Counted from the stretch's first letter, positions 8,591 to 18,012 are shown. The stretch is DNA of 64,000 nucleotides from Pseudomonadota bacterium (GCA_020160955.1 JAIUOX010000004.1:22825-86824); one strand, 5' to 3'. The notes: a model not told the origin generated them from the letters alone. Numbers and translations are program-made.

Positions 8591-10185
8591 CAGCCGCCGG
8601 CCTTCGGGGCCTTGCCGCCCTTCTTCGGCGCCGGCGCGGCCGCCGCCTGGCCGGGCTCGACGTAGCGCGGGAACACGCCCTGCGGCGCCGGCAGCGCCGT
8701 GCCCGGGGCCAGCTCGCGGTCGAACGCGGCGAAGGCGCGGTCGGCCGGCGCGATCACCAGCTGGTCGAGGATCCTGCCCGCCGAGTCGGGCATGAACGGC
8801 TGCAGCAGCAGGGTGACCCGCCGGATCGTCTCGGCCAGCACCCACAGCACGGTGTCGCGCCGCGCCGGGTCGGTCTTGGCGAGCGCCCACGGCGCCTGCG
8901 CGTCGACATAGCGGTTGGCGTCGGCGATCACTTCCCAGATCGCGGCCAGGGCGCGGTGGAAGCCCTGCTCGTCGAGCTCGCCGCGCACCAGGTCGAGCAG
9001 GCCGGCGGCGCGCAGCAGGAGCGCCGTGTCGGCCTCGACCAGCGGGCCCTTGGCCGGGACCTGGCCGCCGCAGTTCTTGGCGACGATCGACAGCACGCGC
9101 TGGCACAGGTTGCCGTAGGCGTTGGCGAGGTCGCCGTTGAGGCGGCCGACCAGCGCCCGGCGTTGCAGGTCGCCGTCGTTGCCGAACGGCACCTCGCGCA
9201 GCAGGAAGTAGCGCACCGGGTCGAGCCCGTAGGTCTGCACCAGCTCGACCGGGTCGATCACGTTGCCCAGCGACTTCGAGATCTTCTGGCCCTCGTTGGT
9301 CCACCAGCCGTGCGCGAACACGCGCTCAGGCGGCGCCACGCCGGCGGCCATCAGGAAGGCCGGCCAGAACACGCAGTGGAAGCGGATGATGTCCTTGCCG
9401 ACCATGTGGAGGTTGGCCGGCCAGTACTTCCACAGCGGGTTGTTGGTGTCCGGGTAGCCGCACTCGGTGATGTAGTTGGTGAGCGCGTCGAGCCACACGT
9501 ACATGATGTGCTTGTCGTCGCCCGGCACCGGGATGCCCCACGAGAAGCTGGTGCGCGACACCGACAGGTCCTGCAGGCCGCCGCGCACGAAGCTGATGAC
9601 CTCGTTGCGCCGGCTCTCCGGGGCGATGAAGCGCGGGTTGGCCTCGTAGAAGGCCAGCAGCTTGTCGGCCCACGCCGAGAGCTTGAAGAAGTAGGACGGC
9701 TCCTCGACCCACTCGACCTCGGCGCCGCTCGCGGTGGCGCGCCGCTTGTTGTCAGGGCCGACCTCGGTCTCGCCCTCGACGAAGTAGGCCTCGTCGCGCA
9801 CCGAGTACCAGCCGGCGTACTTGCCCTCGTAGATGTCGCCCGACGCGACCAGCTTCTCCCACAGCGCCTGGGCGGCCACGTAGTGCCGCTTCTCGGTGGT
9901 GCGGATGAAGTTGTCGGGGCTGTAGTTCATCGTCCGCACGAGGTCGCGGAACGACTGGCTGACCCGGTCGGTGAAGGCTTGCGGGGCGAGTCCCGCCGCG
10001 GCCGCCGCCTTCTCGACCTTCTGGCCGTGCTCGTCGGTGCCGGTCAGGAAGTGAACGTCGCGGCCGTCGAGGCGCATGAAGCGGGCCAGCACGTCGCAGG
10101 CGAGCGTCGTGTAGGCGTGCCCGATGTGCGGCACGTCGTTGACGTAATAGATCGGCGTGGTGATGTAGTAGGTACGACCCGACAT
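8590..10185 (-). CDS. metG: Methionyl-tRNA synthetase
   Basis: A 531-residue class I synthetase that charges tRNA-Met. The HIGH signature is in YVNDVPHIGHAYT, and the KMSKS loop appears as KISKSLGNVI. Where zinc-type enzymes carry CxxC knuckles, this one reads GWYSVRDEAYF, as in the zinc-free MetG2 type. The C-terminal EMAP-like dimerisation domain is missing; the protein ends in a Lys/Ala-rich tail. ATG at 10185 begins the conserved YYITTPIYY segment; a longer frame upstream lacks similarity. It lies 44 bp after holB. Confidence 0.96.
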   Translation of the reverse strand: MSGRTYYITTPIYYVNDVPHIGHAYTTLACDVLARFMRLDGRDVHFLTGTDEHGQKVEKAAAAAGLAPQAFTDRVSQSFRDLVRTMNYSPDNFIRTTEKRHYVAAQALWEKLVASGDIYEGKYAGWYSVRDEAYFVEGETEVGPDNKRRATASGAEVEWVEEPSYFFKLSAWADKLLAFYEANPRFIAPESRRNEVISFVRGGLQDLSVSRTSFSWGIPVPGDDKHIMYVWLDALTNYITECGYPDTNNPLWKYWPANLHMVGKDIIRFHCVFWPAFLMAAGVAPPERVFAHGWWTNEGQKISKSLGNVIDPVELVQTYGLDPVRYFLLREVPFGNDGDLQRRALVGRLNGDLANAYGNLCQRVLSIVAKNCGGQVPAKGPLVEADTALLLRAAGLLDLVRGELDEQGFHRALAAIWEVIADANRYVDAQAPWALAKTDPARRDTVLWVLAETIRRVTLLLQPFMPDSAGRILDQLVIAPADRAFAAFDRELAPGTALPAPQGVFPRYVEPGQAAAAPAPKKGGKAPKAGG

Positions 10186-10229
10186 GACTCTCGCTCCGGA
10201 CGGCGTCCCCGAACGAACGCCGCCTGCCT

Positions 10230-11363
10230 TCAGCGCATCGCCGACTGGAGATACAGGAAGCTGTTGAGCACCGCCTGCTTGCGATCGACGTTGACCGCAT
10301 CGGTCCGGGACAACAGGCGGGCGACCTTTTCCCATGCCTCCATCCAGCGATCAAGGCTGCCCGAGGCGGCCAGCCGGGCCTGCAGGCCGCGCTCGGACGG
10401 CACCACGGCGGCGGGTTCCTGGCCGGTCGCGAGGTTGCGCGCGAGGCCCTTCAGCCAGGCGTCGAACAGATAGTTCAGCGACCGCCACGCCGCGTTGGCT
10501 TCCTCGCCCTTGCGCGCGAAGCGCTCGGCGAAGCCGTGCAGGCGCGGCATGTCGAGGTCCGGCAGGGTCGCCAGCAGGCCGACCATCTCGCCGTAGAGGT
10601 CGAGGCTGCCCGAGCCGGACAGGTCGAGGGCGCGGCCGATGCTGCCGTCGGACAGCCGGGCCAGCGCCGCCCTCTCCTCTTCCTTCAACGTCGGCGCCTT
10701 CTCGGCCAGCAGCCGCGCCAGCGTGTCCTCGGCCAGCGGCTGCAGGGCCAGCCGGCGGCAGCGCGACCGGATGGTCGGCAGCAGGCGGCCCGGCGCGTGG
10801 GTCACGATCAGCAGCACCGCGTTGGGCGGCGGCTCCTCGAGGATCTTCAGCACCGCGTTGGCGCTGTTGCGGTTCATCTCGTCGGCCGAGTCGACGATCG
10901 CGACGCGCCACTGGCCCATCGCCGGCGTCATGTGCATGAAGGCGCCGAGGTCGCGCACGTCGTCGACCACGATCTCGGCGCGGATGCGGCCGTTGTCGGG
11001 ATGCAGCGTGCGGCGCAGGTGGAACAGGTCGGGATGCGAGCGCGCGTCGACCAGGGCGCGGCCGGGCGCGTCGGCATCGACGTCGAGCCCCTGCGGCGCG
11101 CCACCGCCGAACAGCCCGCCCTGCGACGTGCCGCACAGCAGGAAGCGCGCGAACCGCCAGGCCAGCGTCGCCTTGCCGATGCCGCGCGGGCCGGAGATCA
11201 GCCAGGCATGGTGCAGCCGGCCGCTCTCGTGCGCCGCCAGCATCGTCTTCTCGGCCGCCTCGTGGCCGAGCAGCCGCTCGCTGCGCCACGGCGGCGACCA
11301 AACATAGGGCCACTCCAGCTTCTCGAGCGCCGCCGGATCGGCCGGGGTCTTGCCGCGCGCCAT
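10230..11363 (-). CDS. holB: DNA polymerase III delta-prime subunit
   Basis: A 377-residue clamp-loader subunit. It has a P-loop SGPRGIGKAT, the HPD-type strand VDARSHPDLFHL, the IVDSADEMNRNSANAVLKILEEP region carrying the clamp-loader SRC neighbourhood, and RSRCRRL. The delta-prime subunit is part of the complex that loads the beta sliding clamp. It starts 3 bp after the tmk stop, in the common tmk-holB-metG-tatD-MBL arrangement, all on the minus strand with minimal spacing. Confidence 0.93.
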   Translation of the reverse strand: MARGKTPADPAALEKLEWPYVWSPPWRSERLLGHEAAEKTMLAAHESGRLHHAWLISGPRGIGKATLAWRFARFLLCGTSQGGLFGGGAPQGLDVDADAPGRALVDARSHPDLFHLRRTLHPDNGRIRAEIVVDDVRDLGAFMHMTPAMGQWRVAIVDSADEMNRNSANAVLKILEEPPPNAVLLIVTHAPGRLLPTIRSRCRRLALQPLAEDTLARLLAEKAPTLKEEERAALARLSDGSIGRALDLSGSGSLDLYGEMVGLLATLPDLDMPRLHGFAERFARKGEEANAAWRSLNYLFDAWLKGLARNLATGQEPAAVVPSERGLQARLAASGSLDRWMEAWEKVARLLSRTDAVNVDRKQAVLNSFLYLQSAMR

Positions 11364-11366
11364 CGC

Positions 11367-12005
11367 TCAGGCCGCCAGCCGCGCGCGCACCGCGCCCTCG
11401 ATCGCCGCGGCGATGGCGTCGATCGACTGCGTGGCATCGATCACGACGCAGCGGTCCGGCTCGCGCGCGGCGATCTCGCGAAAACCGGCGCGGACCTGTT
11501 CGTGGAACGCCCGCGGCAGGCTCTCGTAGCGGGTCTCGGTGCCGCGCCGGGCGGCGGCGCGGGCCAGCCCGGTCTCGACCGGCAGGTCGAGCAGGATCGT
11601 CAGGTCGGGCCGGAAGTCGCCGACCGCCAGGGCGTAGAGCTGCTCGAACACGGCGCGGCCGAGGCCGTGGCCGTAGCCCTGGTAGGCCATCGTCGAATCG
11701 GCGAAGCGGTCGCTGATCACCCACTCGCCGCGCGCCATCGCCGGCCACACGGTCGAGCGCAGGTGCTCGCGGCGCGCCGCGAAGTGCAGCAGCGCCTCGG
11801 TGGTGCCGTCCCAGCGTTCGGCCGGTCCCTCGACCAGCAGCTTGCGGATCATCTCGGCGCCGGGCGAGCCGCCCGGTTCGCGGGTCGCGGTGACCGCGTG
11901 GCCCTGGCCTTCGAGCCACGACCGCAGGCGCGCGATCTGGGTCGACTTGCCCGCCCCCTCGCCGCCTTCCAGCGTGATGAAACGCCCGGCGGCGCGTGCC
12001 GTCAC
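11367..12005 (-). CDS. tmk: Thymidylate kinase
   Basis: A 212-residue dTMP kinase supplying dTDP for DNA synthesis. The P-loop is EGGEGAGKST; the substrate motif is DRFADSTMAYQG; the LID region follows as RRGTETRYE. The GTG start at 12005 overlaps the stop of the DD-carboxypeptidase gene (GTGA), which decides the start: longer frames are shadows of that gene. Position between a cell-wall gene and holB is conserved in related genomes. Confidence 0.94.
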   Translation of the reverse strand: MTARAAGRFITLEGGEGAGKSTQIARLRSWLEGQGHAVTATREPGGSPGAEMIRKLLVEGPAERWDGTTEALLHFAARREHLRSTVWPAMARGEWVISDRFADSTMAYQGYGHGLGRAVFEQLYALAVGDFRPDLTILLDLPVETGLARAAARRGTETRYESLPRAFHEQVRAGFREIAAREPDRCVVIDATQSIDAIAAAIEGAVRARLAA

Positions 12006-13333
12006 GACCACCAGCCGAACAGGTAGTGGCGGATCGTCCCGGTGACGCGGCCGAACACGCCGAGCCGCGGCACGTCGGCGCCGGCCTCCAGCGGGTACTC
12101 GATCACCCGGTTGTCGGGCAGCGTCAGCGCCGCCGTGCCGAGCCGCGTGCCCTTGGCGACCGGCGCGTTGATCGGGCCGTCGAACCGCGCGACGACGCGC
12201 GGCGACACCGCCTGGCCGGTCGGCGCGGTGACCTGCACCGGCCTGGCGACGACCAGCGGAACCTTGTCCTGGGTGCCCAGCCAGACCGGCGCCTCGACCA
12301 CGGTGTCGCCGGCGCGGAACACGGTGGTGTTGGTGCTCTCGCGGAAGCCCCACTCCATCAGGCGCGCCGTCTCGTTGGCGCGCTCGGCCATCGAGGTCAG
12401 GCCGTTGACCACCAGGATCAGGCGACGGCCGTCGCGCACCGCCGAGGCCGACTGGCCGTAGCCGCCCTCCTCGGTGTGGCCGGTCTTGAGACCGTCGGTG
12501 CCGGCGACCGTGCGCAGCAGGCGGTTGCGGTTGTCCTGCTTGATGTTGTTGTAGGTCCAGTTGCTCTCCGAGTAGTAGCGGTAGAGCTTCGGGAAGTCCT
12601 CGATGGTGCGCCACGACAGCACCGCGAGGTCGCGGGCCGTCGAGTACTGGCCCTCGGCCGGCCAGCCCGAGGCGTTCTTGAACACCGAGCCGACCATGCC
12701 GAGCTCGCGCGCCTTGGCGTTCATGCGCTCGGCGAAGCTCTCCTCGGTGCCCGACAGGCCCTCGGCCACGACCACGCAGGCGTCGTTGCCCGACAGGATG
12801 ATCATGCCCTTGATCAGGTCCTCGACCGAGACCTCGCTGCCCAGCTCGACGAACATGCGCGAGCCGCCCATGTTGCGCGCCTTCTCGCTGACCCGGAACC
12901 GGCTGTCGAGCTTGAGGCGGCCGGCGTTCAGCTCGTCGAAGACGATGTAGATCGTCATCATCTTGGCCATCGACGACGGCGCCATCGGCTTGTCGGCGTC
13001 CTTGAACAGCAGCACCGTCGAGGTCTGCGGATCGACCATGAAGGCCTGGCGCGCCAGCGTGCCGATGCCGATCTGCGACGGCGGCAACGCCTCGGTCCGG
13101 GCGGCCTCCGACTTGGCCGTCGGCGTCGCGGCGGCCTTGGGCGGCGTCGTCGCGTTCGGCCGCGGCTTGGCCGGCGGCTTCTGCTGTTGCTGCTGCGTCT
13201 GGCGCTTGGGCGGGTCGGCCTGCTGGGCCTCGACGGCAACGGTGGCGGCGACGGTGACGCCGACCGCGGCGACGGTGGCGACGACGGTCAGCGCGAGGCG
13301 CCGCAGGAGATCATTCTGTAACAACACGGGCAT
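12002..13333 (-). CDS. D-alanyl-D-alanine carboxypeptidase (PBP5/6 family, serine type)
   Basis: A 443-residue peptidase S11. After a hydrophobic N-terminal segment comes a low-complexity linker rich in Gln, Pro, Ala and Thr (e.g. a QQQQQ run). The penicillin-binding motifs are SSMAK (SxxK nucleophile), SGN (SxN) and KTGHTEEGG. A C-terminal beta domain and the ending HYLFGWWS suggest an amphipathic membrane anchor. It trims the terminal D-Ala of peptidoglycan stem peptides in the periplasm. The start overlaps the end of rlpA by 23 bp and its stop overlaps tmk. Confidence 0.9.
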   Translation of the reverse strand: MPVLLQNDLLRRLALTVVATVAAVGVTVAATVAVEAQQADPPKRQTQQQQQKPPAKPRPNATTPPKAAATPTAKSEAARTEALPPSQIGIGTLARQAFMVDPQTSTVLLFKDADKPMAPSSMAKMMTIYIVFDELNAGRLKLDSRFRVSEKARNMGGSRMFVELGSEVSVEDLIKGMIILSGNDACVVVAEGLSGTEESFAERMNAKARELGMVGSVFKNASGWPAEGQYSTARDLAVLSWRTIEDFPKLYRYYSESNWTYNNIKQDNRNRLLRTVAGTDGLKTGHTEEGGYGQSASAVRDGRRLILVVNGLTSMAERANETARLMEWGFRESTNTTVFRAGDTVVEAPVWLGTQDKVPLVVARPVQVTAPTGQAVSPRVVARFDGPINAPVAKGTRLGTAALTLPDNRVIEYPLEAGADVPRLGVFGRVTGTIRHYLFGWWS

Positions 13334-14345
13334 CTCCAAATCCGGAACGCCGGAGCCGGTCGGCGACGATACCGGCCGCATCCTGGGTCGTGTAGGGCCC
13401 CAGCCGGACCCGCCAGATGCCGCGTCCGCCGGCCGAGGCCTGGAGCACTTCCGAACTGCCGTAGGTGCGGACCGCGTTGCGCTGGCGCTCCGCATTCTCC
13501 GGCGTCGTGAAGGCCCCTGTCTGCACGTAGAAACCGCTGGCGGCAACCGCCGGCGGCGTCGCGGACAGCGAGGCCACCGTGGCGCGGCCGGCCGGCGGCT
13601 GGGTCTCGATCGAGGGCGCGCGCGGCGTCGTCGACCAGCCCCGCTCGGCCGGGGTCGGCTGGGCCGACGGGGGCGGTTGCGGGGGTGGCGGTGGAGGCGG
13701 CGCGCTGGCCTGCATGACGGTGGGTGGCGGCGCGGCGGCGGGCGCCGGGCGCTGGCCGGCGGCGGCCTGGGCCATCGCGGCGTGCTGCTCGGCGGGGCCG
13801 CCACCGGCCATCGCGACGTCGCGCACCGCCATGCTCTCGTTCGGCAGCTGCTCGAGCCGCACCCGCGCGGTGCCGGTGCCTATCATGTTGATTTCCTGCG
13901 CCGCCGTGCGCGACAGGTCGATGACGCGGTTGCGGGCGAACGGGCCGCGGTCGTTGACCCGCACCACGGTGCTCATGCCGTTGTCGAGGTTGGTGACCCG
14001 GACCACCGCCGGCATCTGCAGGGTGCGGTGCGCCGCCGTCCGGTCGGACTGGTCGTAGCGCTCGCCGTTGGCGGTCGACTTGCCGTGGAAGCCAGGGCCG
14101 TACCACGACGCCACGCCGGTCTCGGTCCGGTTGAACTCTTCCTTGGGCGTGTAGGTGACGCCGTCGATCTTGTAGGGCTGGCCGATCTTGTAGGAGCCGG
14201 CCTGCGCGCCGCCGCCGCCGCTGGTCGTCGCCCCGCCCTTGTGGCTGGAGCCGCAGGCGGCCACTCCCAGCACCAGCAGGAGCGCGCCGCCGGCGCGCAG
14301 GGCGCGGCCGGGCATGGGGGCGAGGCTCACTACGGGTGGGGACAT
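13311..14345 (-). CDS. rlpA: RlpA-like septal lipoprotein with SPOR domain
   Basis: A 344-residue lipoprotein. A hydrophobic leader ends in a lipobox VAAC. The double-psi beta-barrel domain contains GVASWYGPGFHGKSTANGE and VRVNDRGPFARNRVIDLS, the RlpA lytic transglycosylase signature. A long Pro/Ala-rich linker follows, then a C-terminal SPOR domain (FYVQTGAFTTPENAER to VRLGPYTTQDAAG) that binds denuded septal glycan. An alternative ATG lies at 14363. It stands between mltB and the DD-carboxypeptidase, forming a peptidoglycan-remodelling block. Confidence 0.93.
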   Translation of the reverse strand: MSPPVVSLAPMPGRALRAGGALLLVLGVAACGSSHKGGATTSGGGGAQAGSYKIGQPYKIDGVTYTPKEEFNRTETGVASWYGPGFHGKSTANGERYDQSDRTAAHRTLQMPAVVRVTNLDNGMSTVVRVNDRGPFARNRVIDLSRTAAQEINMIGTGTARVRLEQLPNESMAVRDVAMAGGGPAEQHAAMAQAAAGQRPAPAAAPPPTVMQASAPPPPPPPQPPPSAQPTPAERGWSTTPRAPSIETQPPAGRATVASLSATPPAVAASGFYVQTGAFTTPENAERQRNAVRTYGSSEVLQASAGGRGIWRVRLGPYTTQDAAGIVADRLRRSGFGDARVVTE

Positions 14346-14395
14346 GACGGGCCGATCATACATGATCTTGCGGCGGGGTGCAGGGGCGGTCCGGG

Positions 14396-15271
14396 TCAGC
14401 CGGCGGCGATCCTGTCCGCCAGGATGCCGACCGCCAGGGCGAAGAAATCCGACTGGTTCCAGCGCAGGATGGCGCGGAAGTTCTCGGTGGTGACGAAGGT
14501 CGGCCCGTTCGGCCCGGCCGGCTTCACGATCCGCTGGCCCTGCCCGGCCACCGCGCCGGCCGGCGCCTCCTGGCCCCAGCCGATCCCGGCCTTCCAGCCG
14601 ACCTTCTTGAGGTGGTTGGTGATCGAGGCGAAGACGTCGGCCTTGTTGGTCCAGATGTCCATGCGGCCGTCGCCGTCGCCGTCGGCGGCGTAGATCTGGA
14701 AGCTGGTCGGGATGAACTGGCACTGGCCCATCGCCCCGGCCCACGAACCCTTCATGTCGTGCAGGCCGATATGGCCCTGGCTGACGATCTTCAGCGCGGC
14801 GATCAGCTGCTGGCGGAAGAACTTGGCGCGAAAATCGTTGTAGGCCAGCGTCGCCAGCGCCGACACGACCTCGAAGTCGCCGAGCCGCGTGCCGTAGTTG
14901 CTCTCGATGCCCCACAGCGACACCACGATCGGCGCCGGCACGCCGGACGGGCCGGAGAAGCGGTCGATCAGGGCCTTGTTCTCGCGCAGCCGGGCGCGGC
15001 CGTTCTTCACCCGCTCGTCGGACACGACCAGGCCCATGTAGCGTTCGAAGGTCATCTTGAACTCGGGCTGGTTGCGCGCGAGTTCCATGACCCGCGGCAC
15101 GTCCTGGGCCGAGCCCAGCGCGGCATCGAGCGTGCCGGGATCGACGCCGGCCTTCAGCGCCTCGGCGCGCACGCCGGCCAGCCAGGCGGTGAACCGGGGA
15201 TCGCGGGATTGAGCGAAGGCGCCGAGCGGCGCGAGGGCGGCCGCTGCGCAGACCAGTCGTCGGGAAATCAC
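14396..15271 (-). CDS. mltB: Lytic murein transglycosylase B
   Basis: A 291-residue MltB-type enzyme with an N-terminal signal (VCAAAALAPLGAFAQS). The catalytic Glu is in LWGIESNYGTRLG; other family features are FRQQLIAALKI, GSWAGAMGQCQFIPTSF and the DGDGRMDIW loop. It cleaves glycan strands with 1,6-anhydro product formation. No lipobox is seen, so it is probably a soluble periplasmic form. It is 50 bp upstream of rlpA on the same strand. Confidence 0.93.
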   Translation of the reverse strand: MISRRLVCAAAALAPLGAFAQSRDPRFTAWLAGVRAEALKAGVDPGTLDAALGSAQDVPRVMELARNQPEFKMTFERYMGLVVSDERVKNGRARLRENKALIDRFSGPSGVPAPIVVSLWGIESNYGTRLGDFEVVSALATLAYNDFRAKFFRQQLIAALKIVSQGHIGLHDMKGSWAGAMGQCQFIPTSFQIYAADGDGDGRMDIWTNKADVFASITNHLKKVGWKAGIGWGQEAPAGAVAGQGQRIVKPAGPNGPTFVTTENFRAILRWNQSDFFALAVGILADRIAAG

Positions 15272-15361
15272 GGTTCTTGTTACCTGCTGAGGGGGCAGTT
15301 CAACGACGATACCGAAGTACCTCCAGACCTTGCAATATTTGTGGCAGTCGCGGGCGCCCGC

Positions 15362-16666
15362 TCAGCCTTCGTCGGCGATCTCGGCCAGCAGCCGGTCGAC
15401 GAAGCGCGGCGAGTAGCCGAGCAGCGCCAGCTCGTCCGACAGTTCGGCGCGGAACCGTCCCAGCGCCTCGACGAAAGGCTGGCCGCTGGCCAGCGCCGCC
15501 TCGACCAGGCCAGCGGCGCGGGTCTTGCCCATCTCGCCGGCCAGCAGGAACGTCGCGCGCTCGGCCAGCACCGCGCCATGCGTCGCCTCGAGGTTCCGCC
15601 GCATCCGCCCGGCATCGACCGCCAGCCCCGGCGCGATCTCGGCTATGCCGTCGACCGCCGAGCCCAGCGTCTCGACCAGCCCGGCCAGCGTCGTCCACTC
15701 GGCCTGCCAGCCGCCCAGCGCGCGCTCGTTCTCCTGCGGCATCGCCGCCACGATCGTCGCCGCGAGTTGCGGCGCGCGGGCGGCGGCGGTCAAAGCCAAC
15801 CCGGCGCCGACCGGGTTGCGCTTGTGCGGCATGGTCGAGGACTTGCCCCGCCCCGGCCCCGACGGTTCGGCGATCTCGCCGACCTCGAACTGCATCATCA
15901 GGGAAATGTCGCGCGCCGCCTTGGCCAGCGCGCCGACCACCAGCGCGATGTCCTGCGCGAAGGCCGCGACCCGCACGCGGTTGGCGAACCACGGCGCGGC
16001 CGGCAGCGCGAGCCCGAGGTCGCGGGCCAGCGCGGCCATCACCGGGCCGCCGGCGTCGCCCAGCGCCGACAGCGAGCCCGAGGCGCCGCCGAACTGCAGG
16101 ACCTGGGTGTCGGCGAAGCTCTGCGCCAGCCGCCGCCGCGCCCGCTCGAGGTCGGCCGCCCAGCCCGCCACCTTCTGGCCGAAGGCGATCGGCGTGGCCG
16201 GCTGCTGCAGCGTGCGGCCCAGCATCGAGGTGGTGCGATGCTCGCCCGCCAGCGCCGCCAGGGCGGCGACGATGTCGGAGAGGCCCGCCAGCAAGGGCGG
16301 CATCGCATCGCCCAGCTGCAGCACCAGCGCCGTGTCGATCACGTCCTGGCTGGTGGCGCCCCAGTGGACGAAGCCCGCTGCCTCGGCATCGCGCGCCGCG
16401 ACCTGCTCGGTCAGCGCCTTCACGACCGCGACCGTCAGCGTCAGCGCCCGCCGCGCCACCGGGACCAGCGCCGCGGGCTGGTAGAGCGCGGGATCGCAGC
16501 ACGCCTCGATGGTCGCGACGTGGCGCGCCGGGATCAGGCCGGCGGCGGCCACCGCGCGGGTCAGCGCCGCCTCGAAGCGCAGCATGTGGCGCAGCGTGGC
16601 CGCGTCGGAGAACGCCTCCGCCACCGTCGCCGATCCCGCCAGCGCGTTCACCAGACTGCCCGCCAT
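15362..16666 (-). CDS. pcaB: 3-carboxy-cis,cis-muconate cycloisomerase
   Basis: A 434-residue member of the fumarase/aspartase superfamily. Signatures: FVHWGATSQDVIDTA, and GKSSTMPHKRNPVGAG with the catalytic mobile loop. The subgroup features (GGWQAEWTTLAGL, GEIAEPSGPGRGKSS) fit PcaB of the protocatechuate branch of the beta-ketoadipate pathway rather than adenylosuccinate lyase. No other pca genes are in the window. The ATG at 16666 has a good GGAG six bases upstream; a longer frame exists but lacks a ribosome site. It borders the tRNA-Ser integration site. Confidence 0.82.
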   Translation of the reverse strand: MAGSLVNALAGSATVAEAFSDAATLRHMLRFEAALTRAVAAAGLIPARHVATIEACCDPALYQPAALVPVARRALTLTVAVVKALTEQVAARDAEAAGFVHWGATSQDVIDTALVLQLGDAMPPLLAGLSDIVAALAALAGEHRTTSMLGRTLQQPATPIAFGQKVAGWAADLERARRRLAQSFADTQVLQFGGASGSLSALGDAGGPVMAALARDLGLALPAAPWFANRVRVAAFAQDIALVVGALAKAARDISLMMQFEVGEIAEPSGPGRGKSSTMPHKRNPVGAGLALTAAARAPQLAATIVAAMPQENERALGGWQAEWTTLAGLVETLGSAVDGIAEIAPGLAVDAGRMRRNLEATHGAVLAERATFLLAGEMGKTRAAGLVEAALASGQPFVEALGRFRAELSDELALLGYSPRFVDRLLAEIADEG

Positions 16667-16765
16667 CGCTCCCTCCGTTGCCGCCATCGACCTTAGGGGC
16701 TGCGACCGGGGATGCAACGGCCCCTTCCGCTGGCGCGACGCGCCCGCTAGAAGCGGCCTGACAAC

Positions 16766-16804
16766 GGATGGGTGGCCGAGCGGTTTAAGGCACCGGTCTT
16801 GAAA
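16766..16804 (+). pseudogene. attL: detached 5' half of tRNA-Ser
   Basis: These 39 bases are identical to the first 39 bases of the intact tRNA-Ser at 26874-26912, covering acceptor strand, D-arm, anticodon stem 5' side and the whole anticodon loop; identity stops at the next bases. This is the chromosomal 5' half left behind when the element recombined into the gene. It should not give a functional tRNA. Its original promoter presumably lies in the 99 bp between pcaB and this copy. Confidence 0.9.
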
Positions 16805-16923
16805 TGTCCCACTGCCTATTCTCAGCAGAACTCAGCAATGCTTTCCCGTACACTCAGATGTGCAACGGCTCTAGTCCACATGGCCACCAATGCGCTCACA
16901 GTATCGCTAGTAGTCTGGATTGC

Positions 16924-16942
16924 GTGACCAGACCGTGACCAA
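16924..16942 (+). promoter_or_regulatory. Two GTGACCA repeats near attL (candidate integrase arm sites)
   Basis: GTGACCA occurs at 16924-16930 and GTGACCAA at 16935-16942, about 120 bp inside the left end. The same octamer occurs three times near the right end, in the same orientation. Clustering at both termini suggests arm-type integrase binding sites. The function is inferred. Confidence 0.5.
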
Positions 16943-16958
16943 CTTTTGGGTGCAGCTT

Positions 16959-17378
16959 CTACTCATCAGAGCTGACATCTCGGCGTAAACGCCGAAGCAC
17001 TTGGCGCGCTTGCTGTGCCTGATCCTTCTGCTTGACCCTCATTGCTTCTCGGGCGAGCGACTCGATCCGGGTGCGCCTGCGCCTTTCTTCCGTAATTCCG
17101 GTCTTAGGTACCCTCTTCTCTCGCGCCTGCCAGCGCTTCTCGGCGAGTGCGCGTCCTTCCGCAGTCAGTCGGAAGTGCCAAACGAGATTGATCAGTTGTC
17201 GATGGAGCAAGCCCCTCCGCTCCAACTCGAGGCACTTCTTGTTGGTGACCTTGTAAGAAACCATGGACAGAGCGCTAACCGAAGGGATGCGTTCCGGCGC
17301 CACATAGAACTCCAAAAGCAAATTTGGCAGGCTTAGCGGCTTGGCGTCTCTTCGTTCCCAGTCATGAACAGGCACCAT
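16959..17378 (-). CDS. Uncharacterised protein with winged-helix-like segment
   Basis: A 139-residue protein, first ATG used. The middle reads like a winged helix: KKCLELERRGLL, then LVWHFRLTAEGRALAEKRW, the wording seen in transcriptional regulators of the MarR/PadR type. The C-terminal third is a very basic, Gln/Arg-rich helix. No definite family. It follows the membrane-protein gene by 6 bp on the same strand, so both form one operon transcribed away from the SIR2 gene, at the outer left end of the element. Confidence 0.6.
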   Translation of the reverse strand: MVPVHDWERRDAKPLSLPNLLLEFYVAPERIPSVSALSMVSYKVTNKKCLELERRGLLHRQLINLVWHFRLTAEGRALAEKRWQAREKRVPKTGITEERRRRTRIESLAREAMRVKQKDQAQQARQVLRRLRRDVSSDE

Positions 17379-17384
17379 TGGAAA

Positions 17385-17882
17385 TCAGAAGCCGAGCACT
17401 GCGCGCCACTGGAGTTCGGGAGAGAAGACAGTTGCTCCCCTCCACAATCCTACGAAGAACATGGCAGCTGACACGACCCAGATAACCATTGCCAGGCCTT
17501 GAAGCGAGTACCCGGCAACAGAGTGTTCTCGCCGCCGGCGCGTGGCGAGCGTGAAGAAGCATTGACCAAGATATGTAACCCCCATTCCTAAGACAGCAAG
17601 AAATGCGCCGGTTGCGAAAGTGCCGAGTGCAATCGCAAGCTTTCCCGTGTGCCAATCCGTGGCTCGCCCAGACCCAAGAAAAGCCAAAAGCGCGATAGCG
17701 CTGGCACCGTTCAAGAGGAGCATTCCTTTCGACGCCAATGCGCCAAAATCGAGCGTAGCCTTGAAGCTAACGAGATGGATCGCCTCTACGGCCTTGTATT
17801 GCTCCAAGCGCGCATCGTGCGCGGCTTTCGCGTCAACTAGCGCAGTCTCATAGGCAAGTTCCTGTGGGGTCTGCACGGCCAT
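17385..17882 (-). CDS. Uncharacterised small membrane protein (about 3 TM segments)
   Basis: A 165-residue protein. Residues 1-50 are helical and charged (AKAAHDARLEQYKAVEAI); hydrophobic segments lie around 53-72 (GMLLLNGASAIALLAFLG), 82-110 (IALGTFATGAFLAVLGMG...) and 127-150 (GLAMVIWVVSAAMFFVGL), with an RRRRE cluster between the second and third. No family recognised. It is divergent from the SIR2-like gene, separated by 130 bp, and probably co-transcribed with the downstream winged-helix-like gene. Pairing with a SIR2 protein in a mobile element makes a defence role conceivable but unproved. Confidence 0.62.
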   Translation of the reverse strand: MAVQTPQELAYETALVDAKAAHDARLEQYKAVEAIHLVSFKATLDFGALASKGMLLLNGASAIALLAFLGSGRATDWHTGKLAIALGTFATGAFLAVLGMGVTYLGQCFFTLATRRRREHSVAGYSLQGLAMVIWVVSAAMFFVGLWRGATVFSPELQWRAVLGF

Positions 17883-18012
17883 GCACTAGGATACCAAACG
17901 CCGCTGAGCGCACCATGTGGAATTTGTTGCTCAGTTGCGGACCAGTGTGCAGGATTGTCCTCCTAGCCAAATTTTCCACCATGGGACACATGTCCAGGCG
18001 CGAGCGACTGAA

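Noticed and set aside
15362..16666. Adenylosuccinate lyase
   Set aside because: Same superfamily, but motif wording and C-terminal region fit 3-carboxymuconate cycloisomerase better.
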